Shown in pieces: positions 7,255-16,248 of a stretch of 64,000 nt of DNA. A program made the translations under genes and the position numbers. The notes below the pieces were generated by a model. That model was not told where the DNA came from, ran no database searches, and saw only the letters and a program-made list of their open reading frames with translations. Origin of the DNA: Comamonas serinivorans. GTDB lineage: Bacteria > Pseudomonadota > Gammaproteobacteria > Burkholderiales > Burkholderiaceae_C. The stretch is taken from NCBI RefSeq assembly GCF_002158865.1, contig NZ_CP021455.1, positions 2,666,001-2,730,000 of the forward strand. The letters are read 5' to 3'. The stretch's first letter is position 1. The number at the start of each line of letters is the position of its first letter.

Positions 7255-10200
7255 TCAGCGCTTGCCGCCCAGCAAGGCCTTGAGGGCCTGTTGCAGGCGG
7301 CGCGCCTCGGCCTCGGCATGCGGGCTGGCCAGCACACGGGCCACGTCCTGCGTCCAGGTTTCGGTCGGCGACGGTTCGTTGCGCTGGGTCAGCAGTTGCA
7401 GCTGCAGCGCGCGGCGCTCGGCCAGGTGGTCGGCCGGCGTCGGCACCTCGGCCGCCATCTCCAGGCGCAGCAAGGCGTCGCGCGGTTGCGATGCCGCCGG
7501 CTGGCTCAGGGCCTGGGCCCATTGCGAGCGCACCTGACCATTTACCTGGCGACCCAGCTCCGCCGCAGCGGGCAGCGCATCGGCCTGCCGGCTTTGCCAG
7601 GCCGACAGCAGCTGACCCACGGTTTCGCCGTGGGCCTGGGCGGCCAGCTTGCGCAGCGCCGCCTGGGCGTGCTCGACGGCATCGCGCTGGGCGCGGAAGG
7701 CCGCGTCGCCCAGACGCGGGCCGCGATCGGGGCGGTCGCCACGCTCAGGGCGGCCGCCATCGCGGCGGTCAAACCCGCGGCCATCTCGGCCATCGCGGCG
7801 GCCGTCACGGCCATCGCGACCTCGGCCGTCGCGCCGCCCATCGCGGCTGTCGCGCGCAGCCGGCTCGGGCCGCTTGGCTCCGGGCCGGTCGTCGCCACGC
7901 ATGGCGACGACCTTGCGCGGTGCGGCAGGCGGTTTGGCGGCTTCGGCAGCGGCTTGGCCCTCTGCGGCGCCCGATTCGGCGGCTTCGACCCCGTCACCCG
8001 TTGCATCAGCGGCGCCCTCCGCGGCCGGCTCGGGGGTGGCTGGCGTCGTGTCACCTGCGGCAGCCGGTGCGGCAGTCGCCTTGGTCGGCTCTGCGGGCTG
8101 CTGGGCCTGGGCACGCTGGGCATCGTCCAGCGCCTGCAAGGCGGCACGGATGCGCTGGGCATCGCCCGAAGCGGTGGCAGCTTCGACTTCCTTGGCGGCA
8201 TCGAGCACGGCCTGATCGCGCGCCGACAGCGCCGCGTGCTGCTGCTGACGCTCGTGGGTCTTGCGCTGGAAGGCCTCGTCGATCGGCTTGCGGAAGGCAT
8301 CCCAGAGCTTTTGCTCGTGCTTGCGGTCGATGGGCACGGTTTGCGCCTCAGCCTGCCAGCGCGCCTGCAGGTCCTTGATGGCGTCGATGCGCAAGGCGGG
8401 CGCGGCGCCCACCAGCTTGGCCTCGTCGATCATGGCGTGGCGGCGGGCCAGGCTGTCTTTTTGCGCCGTGTCCAGCGGCGCCGAGGCCGCGGCCAAGGCC
8501 TGCTTCCACTTCGGCTGCAGCTCGGCATAGGCCTTTTCGCTCAGGTGACCGGCATTGCGCCAGCGGTCCGAGAACTGGTGCAGCGCCCGGTTGAACGCCT
8601 TCCAGTCGGCCTTGGCCCCGCTGGCCAGGGCCTGCGCCTGGGCTTCACCCCAGGCTTGAACCTCGGCAAGCAAGGTCAGGCGTTCACCGCGGTGCTTGGC
8701 GGCTTCGGCACGCACCTGACCCAGCCACTCTTCCACGAAGACGTGGGCGCGGTTGCAGGCACGGTCGAAGCGCTTCCACAGCGCGTGGTTGGGCACGCCG
8801 CCCTGGTCGGTCGACTTCCACTGCTCGCGCAGGTTGCGCAGCGCCTCTTGCAGCTTGCGCCCGGTCAAGGTCGGCTGCCACTGGGCCTTCACGCGTTCGG
8901 CGGCGTCCTGCGCCTCGGGCTTGGCTTCTTTCTCGGCATGGGCCGCAGCCGGGGCTTCTGCAGCGGCCGGAGCTTCCGCCGCTGCGGGAGCAGCTTGCAC
9001 AGCAGCCGCAGCCTCTGCGGCGACCGTGTCGGCGGGCTCCGCCGCGCCTTCGGCTGGCGCATCGGCTTGAGCAGGCGCTTCGGCTTGGGGCGCAGCGTCA
9101 GCCGGGCTGGCTGCGGCATCGAGCGCGACGTCCGGCGCAGACGGTGCGGCGTCGGTAGCCTCGGCCGAAGCAGCCTCCGGTGCGACCGGCGCAGCGTCGG
9201 CAGCGGCTGGTGCGGCAGGCTCGGCGGCATCTGCCGGGGCATCCGCCTTGGCAGGCTTGTCAATGGGTTTGAGCAGGGCTTCGGCCTTGCTCACGAGTTC
9301 TTCACGCAGCTGGTCGGCGCGCCACTTCTGCCACCCTTCCAGCTCCTGGGCGGCGGCCAGGCTGGTGTGCGCGCGGGCGACCACGGCCTCGTCGGCACGC
9401 TTGCCTGCTTCCTTGAGCGCCTGGCGCAGCGCGTGCGCGGCCGAGGCAATGACGCGTCCCTGGCCGATCTTCACGGCAGCGTCGAGCGACACCACGGCCT
9501 TCTCGATCGCGGCATGGGCTTTGGCGCGGACTTCGGGGTTGACTTTGGCTGCTTCGGGCTTGGCGGGTTTGTCGGCGGCCGCTTGCGGCGCCTCGCCGCG
9601 CGCCACGCGCAGCTCGTCGGCCCAGGTGGGCACGTCGGGCAGCGGCGCTTCGGCCGACGCCGCGGCAGCTTCCGCCACGGTCAGGGCGCTGGCAAAGGCC
9701 TCCCACACGGCTTGCAGCTGCGCCTTGGAAGCGTCGAGCTGGCTGGGGTAGCGCGCATCCACATTGCCCCAGTCGGCCTGGGTGGTCAGGCCCTGGACCT
9801 GGGCCTGCCAGTGGGCGACGTCGTGCTCGAGCGCGGCGCGCGCGGCATGGGCATCGGTCCAGGACTTGGTCGACAGCAGCTCGATGCGCTGCGCCAGCAG
9901 CACGGCGGCTTCGCGCTGCACCATGGCCTGGTTCTGCAGGTCCTCAACCACCTTGACGCGGTCGGCCAGTTGCGCCCGCAGGCTGGACAGCGGCTCGCGC
10001 GACAGCGGCGCACCCGCACGCGCGGCGTCGCGCTGCCAGGCCATGGCGTCGGCGATGTTCAGCCGGCCGGCGGCCAGCAGGGCCTGGGCGCGCTGGGCCC
10101 ACTCTTCGGCCATGTGCTCTTGCGACTTGGCACGCTTGAGCTCGTCGAGCTTGTCGCGGATGGGGCGAGCAGCGCCCTTGTCGCGGCCGCTGAGCTCCTT

Positions 10201-10422
10201 GAACACGTCCTGCAGCTGATCGGTGCTGGGCCCCGTGGCGAGCCAGTCGCGGATCTTGGCCGCGCGTTCACCCGAGGTGGCCGCCGAAAAGGCGCCGCCC
10301 GTCAGGTCATCGAGCCGGTGTTTGGAGGGCGCTTTGGCCGGCGCTGCGGGCTCGGCGGCGGCAGGGGTATCGGGGGTGGGCTTGCGCGAAAACGGGAACA
10401 TCGGCGTGAATGCGTTGGGCAT
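7255..10422 (-). CDS. Large DUF349-domain protein
   Basis: A cytoplasmic 1055-residue protein of unknown molecular role. Several helical DUF349-type units are visible, each with an aromatic/basic core: VKAQWQPTLTGRKLQEALRN, QWKSTDQGGVPNHALWKRF, DWKAFNRALHQFSDRWRNAG and KLWDAFRKPIDEAFQRK. Between the first part and these units lies a long Ala/Pro/Glu/Asp linker at about residues 430-560. At about 855-900 there is an Arg-Gly-Asp-rich segment (repeats of DGRRDGRDGR), probably disordered. A helical C-terminal domain ends the protein. The start at 10422 (MPNAFTPMF) was preferred; an internal Met at 10401 is possible, and neither has a strong ribosome binding site. The gene is alone and ends at a palindromic repeat with terminator form. 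Confidence 0.85.
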   Translation of the reverse strand: MPNAFTPMFPFSRKPTPDTPAAAEPAAPAKAPSKHRLDDLTGGAFSAATSGERAAKIRDWLATGPSTDQLQDVFKELSGRDKGAARPIRDKLDELKRAKSQEHMAEEWAQRAQALLAAGRLNIADAMAWQRDAARAGAPLSREPLSSLRAQLADRVKVVEDLQNQAMVQREAAVLLAQRIELLSTKSWTDAHAARAALEHDVAHWQAQVQGLTTQADWGNVDARYPSQLDASKAQLQAVWEAFASALTVAEAAAASAEAPLPDVPTWADELRVARGEAPQAAADKPAKPEAAKVNPEVRAKAHAAIEKAVVSLDAAVKIGQGRVIASAAHALRQALKEAGKRADEAVVARAHTSLAAAQELEGWQKWRADQLREELVSKAEALLKPIDKPAKADAPADAAEPAAPAAADAAPVAPEAASAEATDAAPSAPDVALDAAASPADAAPQAEAPAQADAPAEGAAEPADTVAAEAAAAVQAAPAAAEAPAAAEAPAAAHAEKEAKPEAQDAAERVKAQWQPTLTGRKLQEALRNLREQWKSTDQGGVPNHALWKRFDRACNRAHVFVEEWLGQVRAEAAKHRGERLTLLAEVQAWGEAQAQALASGAKADWKAFNRALHQFSDRWRNAGHLSEKAYAELQPKWKQALAAASAPLDTAQKDSLARRHAMIDEAKLVGAAPALRIDAIKDLQARWQAEAQTVPIDRKHEQKLWDAFRKPIDEAFQRKTHERQQQHAALSARDQAVLDAAKEVEAATASGDAQRIRAALQALDDAQRAQAQQPAEPTKATAAPAAAGDTTPATPEPAAEGAADATGDGVEAAESGAAEGQAAAEAAKPPAAPRKVVAMRGDDRPGAKRPEPAARDSRDGRRDGRGRDGRDGRRDGRDGRGFDRRDGGRPERGDRPDRGPRLGDAAFRAQRDAVEHAQAALRKLAAQAHGETVGQLLSAWQSRQADALPAAAELGRQVNGQVRSQWAQALSQPAASQPRDALLRLEMAAEVPTPADHLAERRALQLQLLTQRNEPSPTETWTQDVARVLASPHAEAEARRLQQALKALLGGKR

Positions 10423-10996
10423 GGCAGCTGGCGGGGCCGGCGCCAAGGTCTGGCCATGAAGGCCATAAGGCCTGTCCGGCACACGCGAGCGGTGGGCCGG
10501 TACAGGGCGCGAAACCCGCATTTTCGCTCGGAAATCCCCGCGCGAGCGCTGCACGGGCGCAAATCACCCGGCGGACGCTGGCGACGATGCATCGCCCGGT
10601 GCACGCCCACGCCCACACGGGGCGTCGCGGTGCCGTGCCGACTGCCGAAATCCCGGGAAGCCGTGGTCCTGCCCAGCGCGGAGAACGACGCTGACGCGGC
10701 AGGCCCGGATGCCGTTCAACGGCGCCACATGGTTCGTCGATCAACCGATGAAGCGCCCACGCGAGGGCCAACGAGCTGGCACCCTGGACACCGCCGCCCA
10801 CCCGCCGAATGCGACGTGCGTTGACGCCGGGCCGGACGCCGGGCTTGTTGTTGCCTGGGTTGTCGAGTTGGACGAGCCTCGCGTTGGACGGCGAACCAGC
10901 AGCCGTGGCCGCATGCGCAGCCGTGAACCCGCGCGCGCCCGGTGCTGGCAACCCCAATCACAAGCCCTGAGTGCGCCTCAATATCCATGCATGATT
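10423..10996. other. 574-base stretch without a recognisable gene
   Basis: Lies between the start of the DUF349 gene and the palindromic element before the DUF748 gene end. Open frames are short, Arg/Ala-rich and without motifs. The promoter of the minus-strand DUF349 gene should be near 10430-10520, but I could not choose boxes. Confidence 0.35.
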
Positions 10997-11048
10997 GGAG
11001 TATCAACCGAATGCCGATCAAAATACATCGGACATCGCAGCATACTCC
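10997..11048 (+). repeat. 52-bp palindromic element after the DUF748 gene
   Basis: Begins GGAGTATC, ends GCATACTCC and has the inner stem CCGA / TCGG around an A-rich loop. It lies 14 bases past the stop codon of the minus-strand DUF748 gene. No T-run follows on the minus strand. Confidence 0.82.
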
Positions 11049-11061
11049 TAATCGGTCACAC

Positions 11062-14000
11062 TCAGTTCTTCAGACTCAAGGCTGCATGCGGTGCCCAGGC
11101 CTTGCCGGGCTCGGCGGCGGATGCCGACGCAGCCCCTGCCGCAGCCGCGGCCGGTTTGTCGAGCTGCGAGGCGCCCACGAACAGGCGGTCGGCGGGCAAC
11201 TGTCGGCTGGCCAGGTAGTCCCGCACCGCCGTGGCGCGCGCCTGGGCCAGCTGCCGCATCTGCTCGTCGCCCACGGCGATGCTGTCCATGAGCAGCCGTT
11301 CCATCTCGGCCGTGGGCAGGTCCTTGGCCAGGCCAATGGCGTTGCGCGGCTTCTTGATGTCGGCACGCTTGTAGACCTGCTTGAGCAGGGCGTCGTACTC
11401 GGCGCCGGTGATGCGCGCAGCCCTGGCCGGGCGGGTCGAAGCCGCCGCAGCGGACGCGGCCGAGGCTGCGGCCTGCAGCATCGCGGTGGCGTCCTGATCG
11501 GCCTGCTTGCCGCCGGCGCCCTCGCCGCGGCGCTGCTCCGCCGCCACCAGGGCCTGCAGCCGCTCGCGCTGGTAGCCCGAGCTTTCGCGCTGCAGGTCGG
11601 CCGCACCGCTGACGGTCAGCTTCAGCGATGGCCGGTCGGTCAGCGCCTTGGCGATCTTGTCCAGGTTCTGCTGTGCCTGGGGCGTCAGCTCACTGCTGCC
11701 AGGCGCGAACACGACCTGCGACATTTCGTCGCCACTGCCGCCAAAGGCCTTGGCCAGCAGGGTGAAGGGCGCGGTGACGGCCTTGCCGATGATGTTGAAG
11801 ATCGCCTTGACGATGATGGGGCCCACGCTGAACTGCGGGTCGTTGAGCGAACCCGAGATCGGCAGGTCCAGGTCGATCACGCCGTTGCGGTCGGACAGCA
11901 GCGTGACCGCCAGCTTGACGGGCAGGCTGGCCGGAGCGCCCTCCACCTTCTCGCCGAAGGTCAGCTGGTTGAGCACCAGCTTGTTGCTGGCCGTGAGCTG
12001 GCCGCTCGGCAGGACCTCGTAATGCACGTCGACGCTCATCTTGCCGCGCTCGATGCCGTAGCCCGAGTACTTGATGGCATAAGGCGACAGCGGCGGCAGT
12101 TCCAGGTCATGGACCTTACCGGTCACATCCAGCGCCAGCGGCTTGGCCAGTGGGTTGACCTTGCCGCTGATGTCGAGGCCGGCGCTGCCTTCGGCGCGCC
12201 CGGTGAGGGACAGGTCGGCCATCTGCACGGCGCCCGAGGGGTCGGGCTCGGAGCTGAAGGCGTTCAGGCTGCCGTTGAGCTCGGTCAGGTCGGCCGAGTA
12301 GTTGGGCTTGATGAAGCGGTCGGAGAAGTACACCTTGCCGCCCACCAGCCGGGTGGGGCCAAAGCGCAGGATGGGGCCGGTGCTCGGCGGATTCGCGGGC
12401 TGGGCCGCCGCCGTGGCGGTTGATGCAGCGGTTGACGGTGCAGGCGCCGACGCCTGGGCCGCCCCCGACGCTGCGGCTGCGGCCGGCGCGGCAGCGGCCG
12501 CCTGCTCTTCGGGCGAAGCCTTGACCAGGTCCTGCAGGTTCAGGCGCCCGTTGGGGAACACGATGACCCGCGCGAAGAAGTCGGCCAGGCGGGTCTCGGC
12601 CACGTTGACCACCGGCCGCGCCTGGGGCTGCACCGTCACGTCCAGCCCCCGCACATGCAGGGTCTTCCAGCTCAGCAGCTCTTCGCCCAGGTTCAGCCCA
12701 CCGCGCCCCTGCCGGCCGCTGACCGGCGCCAGCGGTGCGCCCGAGTTCACGCTGTCCGCACCAGCGGCCACCGTTGGTGTGCCAGCTGAGCCCGCTGACC
12801 GGGAAGTGCTGACCTGCGCCTGCTGGCGCTGCGCCTGGGCCCGCGTGGGCACCGGCGCGACGCTGGTGGTCTGGGTCGTGCCACGGCTGCGCTCGGTGCT
12901 GCTGGCGGCGGCGGGCTCGGGCGCGCGCTCGTCGGTGATGGAGCCCACCACGCTGTGGGCCCGAAACTCTTCCACGCTGGCATCGCCGGCCAGCTTGAGG
13001 CGCGGCCCCTGCTGGCTGTTGGCGAAATCGACCCGACCCTTGAAGCTGGTGTCGGCGCGCAACAGCTCGATGTTGAGCAGACCGGCGAAGTACGGCTCGA
13101 ACGCATGCACAGGCAGGCGCTGCAGGTTGACCTCGCCCTTGGCGGCCAGCGGCTGCTGCGTCACCGCGCCTTGCCAGGACAGGCGGCCGGGCTCCAGCCG
13201 CCCTGCCCCCAGGCGGGACGACAGCTGCACCTGCATGGGCTTGCTGCCGGCGCCGCCGAACTCGAACCCCTTGACCGTGGCCGCCAGGTCGCTGAGCGTG
13301 GCCTCGACGGGGCGCTCGGGCACCTCGTCGCGCCAACCCACGCGGCCGCCCTTGAGCTGCAGCTCGCCCAGCGCCACCTGCCAGGCGGGCGCAGCGCCAG
13401 CCTTGCCGGACGGCGTTGACGCGGCGGGCTGCGCCACCAGCCAGTCCTCAACCATGAGCTTGCCCTGGGCATTGCGCGACACCTGCGCCTGGGGCTCGGT
13501 GACGGTGAGGCTGCCCACCGTGACCCGCTGCGCCAGCGGCAGCACCTCGACATCGCCGACCTCGATGCGTTTGACGGTCGGCAGCCCTGGCAAAGCGGCA
13601 CCCGGCTTGCGCGCCTTGCCGGCCGATGCCTGCGCCTCACCCGGCTGGCGCAGGGCCAGCTCATCCAGCTGCGCCTGGCTGAGCTGCAAGCGCAACTCGC
13701 CGCCCTCGCCCTGGGCATTGGCGGCCGCCCAGCGCAGCGCTGACGCAGCACTCAGGTTCCCGGCCAGTTGGGGCCGCAGGAAAGGCCGCACATACGGGCC
13801 GGCCAAGGCCAGCGGCAGGTCACGCAGCGTGGACTGCACGGCGACCGCGCTTTGGGTGGCTTCGCCCGCAAAACTCAAGCCACCGGCCGGCAAGTCGGCC
13901 AGGGCCACCAGGGCCGGCAGCGGCACCTCGGCGGCGGGGACGGCCTCGGTAGGGGCCGCGTTGGCGGCCGCTGCGCTGGCAGGCTGAACAGGCGCCGAGG

Positions 14001-15738
14001 CACCGGGGCGTGCGGCTGATGCCACGGCCTGCGACGGTGCGGCGGCCGAGGCGGTCTGGCCGATGGACTTGGCGGCGGTTACCGGCGCGGGCCGGGCCGC
14101 TTGGCCGGCGTCGCCTGCGGGCGACGCCGCGCTGGGCTTGGCCTGGGCTGTGGGCCGCCCGTCGGCCGGCGCGGTGCCCGTGTCGGCACGGGCCTCGCTC
14201 AGCACGCCCGAGCCACTGAAACGCACGGGCGTGTTCAGCGGCACCACCAGGCCTGCCGCATCCACCTGCAGCTGGGACAGCCGCAGGTTGGCCGGCTGAT
14301 CGGGCACGCCCGCCGCCTGGTCGAGCCAGGTGATGTCGCCGCCCACCACCGCGACGCGGTCGACCCGCAGCTTCAGCGCCGAAGGCGCCGGCGCGCCCTG
14401 GCGTGCTGCCGATGCCGCAGATGCGGGTGTTGACGCCGATTGCGCCGCCTGACTCGCTGGAGTATCGGCCACCATCGATGATTTTTTCATCGGCGAAGCT
14501 GCCATACTCCCAGCCACCGCATCCGAGGCAGGTGCTGCTGCAGCGGACACCGTATCCGCCGGGGTGGACGCCACCGAGGCAGATGCTGCGGGAGCCGATG
14601 CCGCGGCGACGGGGGCAGCCTGGGCACCGGGCCCGTCCTGCGCGGTGGCCTTGGCCAGGCGCAACAGGTTCAGCAGGCCTTGCGGATCGCGTGCGAGGTG
14701 CATGCGCGGGGCCTCGAGCCGCACCGACTTGAGGTGCACGTCCTGCGTCAAGGGCCGCACCTCGCCCAGCTCCACCACCAGCCGGTCGAACGCGGCCAGC
14801 GGCGTGCCGTCGCGTTCCTGCAGGTTGAAGTCGCGGGCCGTGAGCAGGCCACTGAGCATCAGGCTCGGGCTGTCGTGCTGCTCGAAGGACAGCGTGAGGT
14901 CGGCATCCAGCATCGCCCCCTTGAGCGCCACCGGCACACTGGCCGGCACGTAGGCGGCGTACTCGCCGAGGTCCAGCGCGTCGACCTTGAAGCGCGCCTG
15001 GGTGGCCCGGGTGTCCATGAAGGGCAAGGTTTCGGCCGCGCTGTCGAAATGCGATCCGTCAAGGACGAAGGCCAGCTTGGGCAAGACCTTGATCTCGCGC
15101 TGCGAGTCGAGGTTGCTGATGAAGGGCAGCTGCAGGTCCAGCGACCGCAACTCGTGGTGGCCTTGCACAGGGTCGTCGTCGAAGGTGACCTCGCCGCCCT
15201 TGATCGCCACGTTGTACAGCGCAAACCGTGCCGGCTTGGCCTCGGGGTCGGGCGGGTCGGCCGGACGTTCGGCCAGGCGCTTCAGGATGTCGTCGAAGTC
15301 GTAGTGCCCATTGCCCAGGTGCCGCACGTGGATCTGGGGCGCGTCGACCTCGACCGCATCCAGCACGGGCGCCAGCCGGAACAGCGACTGGATGGCGGCA
15401 TCGACGTGGATGCGGCCCACCGCCACCTGGGCGCCACGGCCGTCGGCCTTGGCCACCTGCAGGTCGCGCAGCGTGAGTTGCAGCGACCAGGGCTTGAAGT
15501 CGATGTCACCCACGGTGACGGCGCGGCCGAGGATGGCGCTGGCCTGCTTCTGCGCCTGCCACTTGAGCACGGGCGGCACCGCCAGCCAACCCACGCCCCA
15601 GATGGCCAGGACGGTACCGCCGGTCCACACGAGGCGGCGCGTCCAGCGCTGAACCGGGCTGCGGGCCGGTCGGGCGTCGGTCTGATGTGGCGCAGTGGGC
15701 ACGGCAGAGGAAGACGGGGAAGAAGCAGGCTCAGTCAT
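11062..15738 (-). CDS. Giant DUF748 / AsmA-like envelope protein
   Basis: A 1558-residue protein with one N-terminal membrane segment (RLVWTGGTVLAIWGVGWLAV, about residues 37-57) and a long periplasmic part. AsmA/DUF748 signatures are seen: ILGRAVTVGDIDFKPWSLQL near the start, then repeated FALYNVAIKGGEVTFDDD- and LELPPLSPYAIKYSGYGI-type stretches. A C-terminal module follows, IDLDLPISGSLNDPQFSVGP and FAPGSSELTPQAQQNLDKIA, the last resembling an OmpA-like segment. Related AsmA-like proteins are thought to move phospholipid between the membranes; that role here is inference. Long Ala/Pro/Ser linkers (about 390-480, 540-640, 960-1010 and 1110-1140) enlarge it. One palindromic element is read in-frame at about 410-427. 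The start at 15738 was chosen because upstream frames lack a sensible N-terminus. Confidence 0.85.
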   Translation of the reverse strand: MTEPASSPSSSAVPTAPHQTDARPARSPVQRWTRRLVWTGGTVLAIWGVGWLAVPPVLKWQAQKQASAILGRAVTVGDIDFKPWSLQLTLRDLQVAKADGRGAQVAVGRIHVDAAIQSLFRLAPVLDAVEVDAPQIHVRHLGNGHYDFDDILKRLAERPADPPDPEAKPARFALYNVAIKGGEVTFDDDPVQGHHELRSLDLQLPFISNLDSQREIKVLPKLAFVLDGSHFDSAAETLPFMDTRATQARFKVDALDLGEYAAYVPASVPVALKGAMLDADLTLSFEQHDSPSLMLSGLLTARDFNLQERDGTPLAAFDRLVVELGEVRPLTQDVHLKSVRLEAPRMHLARDPQGLLNLLRLAKATAQDGPGAQAAPVAAASAPAASASVASTPADTVSAAAAPASDAVAGSMAASPMKKSSMVADTPASQAAQSASTPASAASAARQGAPAPSALKLRVDRVAVVGGDITWLDQAAGVPDQPANLRLSQLQVDAAGLVVPLNTPVRFSGSGVLSEARADTGTAPADGRPTAQAKPSAASPAGDAGQAARPAPVTAAKSIGQTASAAAPSQAVASAARPGASAPVQPASAAAANAAPTEAVPAAEVPLPALVALADLPAGGLSFAGEATQSAVAVQSTLRDLPLALAGPYVRPFLRPQLAGNLSAASALRWAAANAQGEGGELRLQLSQAQLDELALRQPGEAQASAGKARKPGAALPGLPTVKRIEVGDVEVLPLAQRVTVGSLTVTEPQAQVSRNAQGKLMVEDWLVAQPAASTPSGKAGAAPAWQVALGELQLKGGRVGWRDEVPERPVEATLSDLAATVKGFEFGGAGSKPMQVQLSSRLGAGRLEPGRLSWQGAVTQQPLAAKGEVNLQRLPVHAFEPYFAGLLNIELLRADTSFKGRVDFANSQQGPRLKLAGDASVEEFRAHSVVGSITDERAPEPAAASSTERSRGTTQTTSVAPVPTRAQAQRQQAQVSTSRSAGSAGTPTVAAGADSVNSGAPLAPVSGRQGRGGLNLGEELLSWKTLHVRGLDVTVQPQARPVVNVAETRLADFFARVIVFPNGRLNLQDLVKASPEEQAAAAAPAAAAASGAAQASAPAPSTAASTATAAAQPANPPSTGPILRFGPTRLVGGKVYFSDRFIKPNYSADLTELNGSLNAFSSEPDPSGAVQMADLSLTGRAEGSAGLDISGKVNPLAKPLALDVTGKVHDLELPPLSPYAIKYSGYGIERGKMSVDVHYEVLPSGQLTASNKLVLNQLTFGEKVEGAPASLPVKLAVTLLSDRNGVIDLDLPISGSLNDPQFSVGPIIVKAIFNIIGKAVTAPFTLLAKAFGGSGDEMSQVVFAPGSSELTPQAQQNLDKIAKALTDRPSLKLTVSGAADLQRESSGYQRERLQALVAAEQRRGEGAGGKQADQDATAMLQAAASAASAAAASTRPARAARITGAEYDALLKQVYKRADIKKPRNAIGLAKDLPTAEMERLLMDSIAVGDEQMRQLAQARATAVRDYLASRQLPADRLFVGASQLDKPAAAAAGAASASAAEPGKAWAPHAALSLKN
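14459..14510 (-). repeat. 52-bp palindromic element, in-frame copy (DUF748 gene)
   Basis: Begins GGAGTATC, has the inner stem CGATGA / TCATCG around a T-rich loop and ends GCCATACTCC. Read on the minus strand in the frame AGT ATG GCA it encodes SMAASPMKKSSMVADT. It lies within a low-complexity Ala/Ser linker. Confidence 0.82.
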
Positions 15739-16016
15739 GCTGCCAATTGTGTAGCAAGCCGCACAGCTGCCGTGGACGGCAGCGACAGAAAAATGGCGAA
15801 AAACACCGGATGCCAGGCATTCTGCGGTCAAACGAAACCAGGTGTAAACAGCCGCTTGTCAAGCGACGATTTCCACCAATTTCGCGAAAAAGCAACAATT
15901 CAAGCGGTACTTTGTGGCATCCCACTGGAAAGCCGTTCAGCCAGCATTGGCCGGGCTTGGCCGCCATCGACGGCCTTTCTTATTCACAATTTGATATAAA
16001 AAATCAAATCTTTCCA
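15739..16016. other. AT-richer intergenic stretch before the transglycosylase promoter
   Basis: About 280 bases clearly richer in A/T than the neighbours, holding the divergent promoters of the DUF748 gene (minus) and the transglycosylase (plus). The minus-strand -10 may be TACACAAT near 15750. No gene is seen. Confidence 0.4.
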
Positions 16017-16046
16017 TTGACCGGAAATTTGACCCCTTTCTAGAAT
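16017..16046 (+). promoter_or_regulatory. Sigma-70 promoter of the lytic transglycosylase transcript
   Basis: TTGACC at 16017-16022 and TAGAAT at 16041-16046 with an 18-base spacer. Transcription should begin near 16053, giving a leader of about 195 bases. Confidence 0.7.
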
Positions 16047-16052
16047 CCGCCC

Positions 16053-16248
16053 ACCCGTCACGATGACGGCTTCGAGCCGCAGGCCAGCGAACCGCCTGCG
16101 GTGCCCGTTTCGGGGGCAGACGCACGATGGCCTGCGGCCATCAGCCAGCGAAGGAGCTGGCCTGCCTTTCCCGATCCATGACGTTCAGCCCGCCTGCCCA
16201 CCGGCCTTGACCGTGGCCGCGGACTGAATGGACCAAGGACCTTGTCTC
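16053..16248 (+). promoter_or_regulatory. Structured 5' leader of the transglycosylase gene, candidate regulatory RNA
   Basis: The leader can form a series of strong hairpins: CCGTCA/TGACGG at 16055-16069, CCGCAGG/CCTGCGG around 16078-16101, GATGGCC/GGCCATC at 16126-16142, and GCCAG/CTGGC around 16144-16161. It is followed by an unstructured part and AAGGA before the ATG at 16249. I do not recognise a known riboswitch class. It could be a cis-acting regulator or a ribosome-binding-site control. Confidence 0.45.

Noticed and set aside
10366..10417. GGGGTATC near the start of the DUF349 gene as a possible repeat
   Set aside because: There is no matching right end and no inner stem; the residues (PTPDTPAAAEP) are ordinary low-complexity sequence.
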